This document shows, one piece after another, positions 33,068 through 36,492 of a stretch of DNA of 36,492 nucleotides. Every line of letters starts with the position of its first letter. Within the stretch, counting starts at the first letter, position 1. The stretch lies in the NCBI GenBank assembly GCA_017443945.1, contig JAFSXS010000010.1, positions 1 through 36,492 of the forward strand. The letters run 5' to 3'. This stretch comes from Synergistaceae bacterium. GTDB lineage: Bacteria; Synergistota; Synergistia; Synergistales; Aminobacteriaceae. The position numbers and the translations under genes are program-made. Under the pieces are notes generated by a model. It did not search any database and had not been told where the DNA came from. It was given only the letters and a program-made list of their open reading frames with translations.

Positions 33068-34054
33068 TTATTGTGCCTCGACTCCGTGTGATTTCTTGCC
33101 AGTCTCAAATTCGTATAAGCTCCTGAAATTGCCCTCTATCATGTCGCGGACATCCTCGCGCGTATAAAATGCTGTGTGAGGCGATATTATTACGTTCGGG
33201 AAAGATCTAAGCACCGCTAATTTGTGATTAATCATTACTTCGCCCATGAGATCATAATAATATAAACCGTTTTCAAATTCGAGAACGTCAAGTGCTGCAC
33301 CGCCGAGCTTCCCTGACTCTATGCCCATAATAAGCGCGTCAGAGTCAATTAATTTTCCACGTGCAGTGTTGATTATATAAGCGTCGTCCTTCATTTGTGA
33401 AATAGTTTTCTTGTTGATTATGTGATAATTTTCTTCGTTTGCGTTCATGTGAAGTGAAATAATGTCTGACTCTGCTAAAATTTCATCGAGACTGACATAT
33501 TTTGCGATTTTCTTTGCGCGTTCATTCTGGTAAACGTCATAAGCAAGCAGTTTACAGCCAAAACCGGTTAAATGCTCTAATACAGTTGTCCCGATTCGTC
33601 CTGTGCCTAAGATTCCTACTGTGCATTGCGAAAAGTCCCGGCCGATTTTATTTTTCAGCGAGTAATCTTGCAGTTCAGCGCGTTTAATTATATGAGCAAA
33701 CCTCCGAACACTCGCAAGCATTAACATAATTGCATAATCAGCGACTCCTGTCGGTGTATAGCTGACTGTGTCGACCTTCATATTAAGTTCACGGGCGCGC
33801 TTTAAATCTACGTGATCATAGCCTATTGAACGGCAGAGAATATATTTTACGCCTAAATCATGAAACTTTTCGAGAGTCTTTGCTGACATGTCGCATGGTG
33901 TACAGCTTATCCCTTCACAGCCTGAAGCAAGCGAAAAATTTTTATCGTCCGGATAACTTGTCGAGTAAACATAATCAACGCCGTATTTAGCTTTCATTTC
34001 GTGGCAAAATTCTAACTCGTCATATTCTCTCAGCGCGTAAAAGCAGATTTTCAT
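33068..34054 (-). CDS. VanH-like D-2-hydroxyacid (D-lactate) dehydrogenase
   Basis: 328 residues of the NAD-dependent D-2-hydroxyacid dehydrogenase family. NAD-binding loop VGILGTGRIGTTVLEHL near residue 146; catalytic Arg (INTARGKLID), Glu (LDVLEFENGLYYYD) and His (ISPHTAFYT). Blocks such as YTPTGVADYAIMLMLA, SLKNKIGRDF, HLTGFGCKLLAYDVY and NGLYYYD-LAVLRSFPNVIISPHTAFYT match VanH and fermentative D-lactate dehydrogenases closely. The reaction is pyruvate to D-lactate. VanA- or VanX-like neighbours are absent, so a fermentative role is more likely than D-Ala-D-Lac resistance. Single gene, divergent from the PfkB gene. Cytoplasmic. Confidence 0.85.
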   Translation of the reverse strand: MKICFYALREYDELEFCHEMKAKYGVDYVYSTSYPDDKNFSLASGCEGISCTPCDMSAKTLEKFHDLGVKYILCRSIGYDHVDLKRARELNMKVDTVSYTPTGVADYAIMLMLASVRRFAHIIKRAELQDYSLKNKIGRDFSQCTVGILGTGRIGTTVLEHLTGFGCKLLAYDVYQNERAKKIAKYVSLDEILAESDIISLHMNANEENYHIINKKTISQMKDDAYIINTARGKLIDSDALIMGIESGKLGGAALDVLEFENGLYYYDLMGEVMINHKLAVLRSFPNVIISPHTAFYTREDVRDMIEGNFRSLYEFETGKKSHGVEAQ

Positions 34055-34139
34055 TAAACATTTACCCCCTTTTAAATCTTTGTGCTATTATACGCAGAAT
34101 ATAATTATAATCCGGTATAACTCGAGGGGGCAATAAAAT

Positions 34140-35078
34140 TTGGCAGCAATCGCAGTAGTAGGTTCATTAAATATAGATCTTGTCATCCGCGCACCTCATT
34201 GTCCTAAAGAAGGAGAAACTTTAGTGGGCGGCCCGTTCGGAATGGCAGGAGGCGGCAAAGGGTCAAATCAGGCTCTAACAGCTGCAAGACTCAACGCAAA
34301 ATCTTACATGATCGGCTGTGTAGGCAATGACGATTTCGGGAAAAAATTACGCGCTGTCCTTATCGAGAACGGCGTAGACTGTTCACACCTTCAGACGCGA
34401 AAAGAATCAGCAACGGGCACAGCAGTAATAACAGTAACACACGGCGGAGAGAGTTCTATAATAATTTCTCAGGGCGCAAACTCTTTATTGGATGAGCAGG
34501 CAATTTTTGACGCAAAAGAAATTTTCTCGCGTTCTGACTGTGCATTATTCCAAATGGAGAGTCCGGCGCAGACAGTTACAACAGGTTTAAAGCTCGCAAG
34601 ACAAACGGGCTGCCAAACGTTTTTATCAGCTGAACCGCCTTTTTCTCTGCCGACTGACTCATGGGGTAATATTGATTATATGATTCTAAATGAACGCGCA
34701 TTAAATTTTTACGCAGGAGAAGAAAATAATAATTCCGATATTTTATCAATGGCTAGAGAGATTCTAAAACGTGGCTTACGAAATCTTGTAGTAACTCAGA
34801 GTGCTAAAGGCGGAATGATTTTCACGAACGGCGGCGGTTATTTCTCGTTTGACGCATTTAATATCAGGTCAGTAGATCACACCGGGGCGCGTGATGCGTT
34901 CTGTGCGGGTTTATGCGTGGGACTATGCGAAGGAATGCCGTTAAAAGCTGCTGCAAGATTCGGATCTGCTTGCGGTGCTCTTGCGTGTACAAAAATCGGT
35001 GCCCACCCTTCATTGCCTAGAAGACATCAGGTCGGGGCATTGTTAGGCGAAGCGTCCGGCGATGATTACGAGTTATAA
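34140..35078 (+). CDS. PfkB-family carbohydrate kinase (ribokinase-like)
   Basis: 312 residues. Ribokinase signatures: GSLNIDLV at the start, GGKGSNQALTAARL, GNDDFGKKL, and the C-terminal ATP/anion-hole region DHTGARDAFCAGL. In most family members this last motif reads GAGD; here the second Gly is replaced by Arg (GARD), while the catalytic Asp remains. TTG start at 34140 with GAGGGGG upstream. Phosphorylates a sugar or nucleoside at a hydroxyl; ribose is the default guess but 2-keto-3-deoxygluconate would suit the kdu genes. Adjacent antiporter 35 bases downstream on the same strand. Confidence 0.8.
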   Translation: MAAIAVVGSLNIDLVIRAPHCPKEGETLVGGPFGMAGGGKGSNQALTAARLNAKSYMIGCVGNDDFGKKLRAVLIENGVDCSHLQTRKESATGTAVITVTHGGESSIIISQGANSLLDEQAIFDAKEIFSRSDCALFQMESPAQTVTTGLKLARQTGCQTFLSAEPPFSLPTDSWGNIDYMILNERALNFYAGEENNNSDILSMAREILKRGLRNLVVTQSAKGGMIFTNGGGYFSFDAFNIRSVDHTGARDAFCAGLCVGLCEGMPLKAAARFGSACGALACTKIGAHPSLPRRHQVGALLGEASGDDYEL

Positions 35079-35113
35079 ATTTTTATTTCTCAGGAGGTAA
35101 AATTTTTTCTATT

Positions 35114-36424
35114 ATGGAAAACTATACTTATTTGCTGAGTCTTTGTGTGATTCTAATGTCAACAAAGATTTTCAGCATATTGTCTCGACGTGCCCAGCTT
35201 CCTCAAGTTGTCGGCGCATTAATGGCAGGTTTATTTTTCGGGCCTGCTGTACTCGGTGCGATAACGCAAAATTTCTTCAACGTTCAATTTTGTTTGCAGC
35301 CTACTCCATTACTTGCACGCATGGCAGAATTAGGCGTAATTGTAATCATGTTCACGGCGGGAATGGAGACAAATTTAGACGAGCTTAAAGCCTCAGGGAA
35401 AGCAGGTTTTCTCGTAGCATTGACGGGCGTTATTATACCTCTCGGAATGGGAGCAGCTTTAATGTACTTGTTCGATAAGAGCACATCGTTTGAGTCTGCA
35501 ATTTTCATCGGGGCTGTATTAACTGCAACATCAGTATCAATCACAGTTGAGACTCTAAAAGAATTAGGCAAGATGTCAACTAAAGTCGGCAACACGATTT
35601 TAGCAGCGGCGTTGATAGACGATATTTTGGGCTTGATATGCTTGACGATTGTTACAGGAATGGGCGGCGAAGAAGAGACAAATTTAATGCTGGTGTTCGT
35701 AAAAATTGCTGGATTCTTTTTGTTTGTCGGTGTGGCAGGATTTATTTACAATTTATATATGAAATGGTCCGACAGAGTCCAGAAAGAAAGAAATTTACGG
35801 CGTTATCCTGTATTAGGCTTTGCATTCTGCTTATTTATGGCGTGGGCGGCTGAAAGTCTCTTCGGTGTAGCTGACATAATCGGAGCATTTGCAGCAGGTA
35901 TGATTATAGCGTTATCTCCAAAAGGTCAATATGTAGCAAGTAAATTCGACACAGTTTCATATTTATTATTGACTCCGATATTTTTTGCTAATATTGGACT
36001 TGAAGTCGTCTTGCCGAGCATGTCATTTGAGTTAGTAGCTTTCACTGCTGCATTAATAGTTGTTGCTATCGTGTCAAAATTATTCGGCTGCGGATTTGGC
36101 GCAAGAGTCTGCGGGTTCGATAATAGACAAAGTTATCAAATAGGACTCGGCATGGTCTGCAGAGGCGAGGTCTCATTAATCGTAATGAAAAAAGGTATGT
36201 CAATGCACTTCATAGCTGATGAATATTTAGGGCCGATTATTATAATGATTATTGTATGTACGATAATAACGCCTATTTTGTTGAAGTGGGCATTTGAGGG
36301 ACAAAGAGACGTTATCGGCGATACAGTGTTTGAAGACGCATTTATGACAATGGATCAGGCCGACGAAATGACGGATGATTTATTCCAGAGAAAATTGCAT
36401 TTAAGCAGCAGAACTCACGAATAA
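35114..36424 (+). CDS. CPA2-type cation/proton antiporter (KefB/NhaS-like)
   Basis: 436 residues with about 12 membrane helices. Family signatures: LPQVVGALMAGLFFGPAVLG, AELGVIVIMFTAGMETNLDELKASGK, the discontinuous-helix region TATSVSITVETLKELGKM, and LIDDILGLICL with the conserved double-Asp of this group (residue ~168), then FFANIGLEV and MVCRGEVSLIVMKKG. It exchanges Na+ or K+ for H+ across the inner membrane. There is no RCK/TrkA-N domain, so it is nearer to NhaS/GerN-type proteins than to full-length KefB. Ribosome site AGGAGG. It is the last gene, followed by a hairpin with a quadruplex-type loop. Confidence 0.9.
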   Translation: MENYTYLLSLCVILMSTKIFSILSRRAQLPQVVGALMAGLFFGPAVLGAITQNFFNVQFCLQPTPLLARMAELGVIVIMFTAGMETNLDELKASGKAGFLVALTGVIIPLGMGAALMYLFDKSTSFESAIFIGAVLTATSVSITVETLKELGKMSTKVGNTILAAALIDDILGLICLTIVTGMGGEEETNLMLVFVKIAGFFLFVGVAGFIYNLYMKWSDRVQKERNLRRYPVLGFAFCLFMAWAAESLFGVADIIGAFAAGMIIALSPKGQYVASKFDTVSYLLLTPIFFANIGLEVVLPSMSFELVAFTAALIVVAIVSKLFGCGFGARVCGFDNRQSYQIGLGMVCRGEVSLIVMKKGMSMHFIADEYLGPIIIMIIVCTIITPILLKWAFEGQRDVIGDTVFEDAFMTMDQADEMTDDLFQRKLHLSSRTHE

Positions 36425-36435
36425 ATTTTTTGTTT

Positions 36436-36468
36436 GCCGCCGCTCCCACCCACCCACCCCGCGGCGGC
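36436..36468 (-). repeat. GC-rich hairpin with quadruplex-forming loop
   Basis: Perfect 8 bp inverted repeat GCCGCCGC (36436-36443) / GCGGCGGC (36461-36468) encloses a 17-base loop TCCCACCCACCCACCCC. The loop is a four-tract C-run, so its complement can form a G-quadruplex. The 3' part is shared with window positions 1-20. It could terminate the antiporter transcript, but no U-run follows, so a repetitive element is the better description. Confidence 0.85.
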
Positions 36469-36492
36469 TTTGCACATCATCACTTTATCGCA

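Noticed and set aside
33068-34054. Vancomycin-resistance vanHAX cluster
   Set aside because: Only the VanH-like gene is present; vanA, vanX, vanR and vanS are absent.

Overview
The window is AT-rich bacterial DNA with dense genes, strong AGGAGG-type ribosome sites and several TTG starts. The gene set suggests an anaerobic, amino-acid- and sugar-acid-fermenting bacterium with an elaborate envelope. Markers are indolepyruvate:ferredoxin oxidoreductase IorAB with a phenylacetate-CoA ligase and ACT protein, KduI/KduD, a GarD-type dehydratase, and an alaS-RNHCP-ruvX cluster. A Synergistota-like gut organism would fit, but this is inference and no marker RNA gene is present to prove it.

Layout. 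1-1410: a secreted coiled-coil/TPR protein with its own promoter and terminator. 1430-7000: a co-directional housekeeping run, dnaJ, slipin, alaS, a 19-codon leader ORF, an RNHCP zinc protein and ruvX, closed by a terminator. 7008-10162 (minus): a methyltransferase with a heptanucleotide repeat just after its start, a PIN-domain toxin/antitoxin pair, and a galactarate-dehydratase-like enzyme. 10163-11484: a graveyard of three broken transposases (IS5-type twice, IS630-type once). 11485-13824 (minus): a DUF362 protein and a Wzy/O-antigen-ligase-like membrane protein. 13916-16144 (plus): kduI, kduD and a YbjN-like protein. 16188-18000: a second methyltransferase and an amidohydrolase. 17993-22087 (minus): iorA-iorB-paaK-ACT, an aryl-pyruvate oxidation operon. 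22088-22690: a tandem array of ~122-125 bp noncoding repeats. 22689-23897 (minus): a GT87-like membrane glycosyltransferase interrupted by a run of 11 G. 24003-27713 (plus): a 1236-residue protein with two HEPN-like (DUF4145) domains, an S1 domain and a long ankyrin array. 27797-31066 (plus): acyl-CoA synthetase, MBL hydrolase and a frameshifted lgt-like gene. 31067-36492: an HtrA protease, a VanH-like D-lactate dehydrogenase (minus), a PfkB sugar kinase and a CPA2 cation/proton antiporter.

How the genes fit together. KduI and KduD convert unsaturated uronate to 2-keto-3-deoxygluconate, and GarD feeds related keto-deoxy acids, so the cell probably ferments uronic and aldaric acids. IorAB and PaaK convert aromatic 2-oxoacids to aryl-acetyl-CoA and aryl-acetate with ferredoxin reduction and ATP gain. 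Envelope genes (Wzy-like, GT87-like, methyltransferase) are scattered, and two carry simple-sequence tracts typical of phase-variable contingency loci.

The most unusual items are the HEPN-HEPN-S1-ankyrin protein (a possible RNA-targeting effector), the poly-G tract and heptamer repeat in two envelope-type genes, a possible translational attenuator upstream of the RNHCP gene, and a C-rich quadruplex-type hairpin whose core recurs at both ends of the window. The last suggests the window could be an assembly contig broken at a dispersed repeat.
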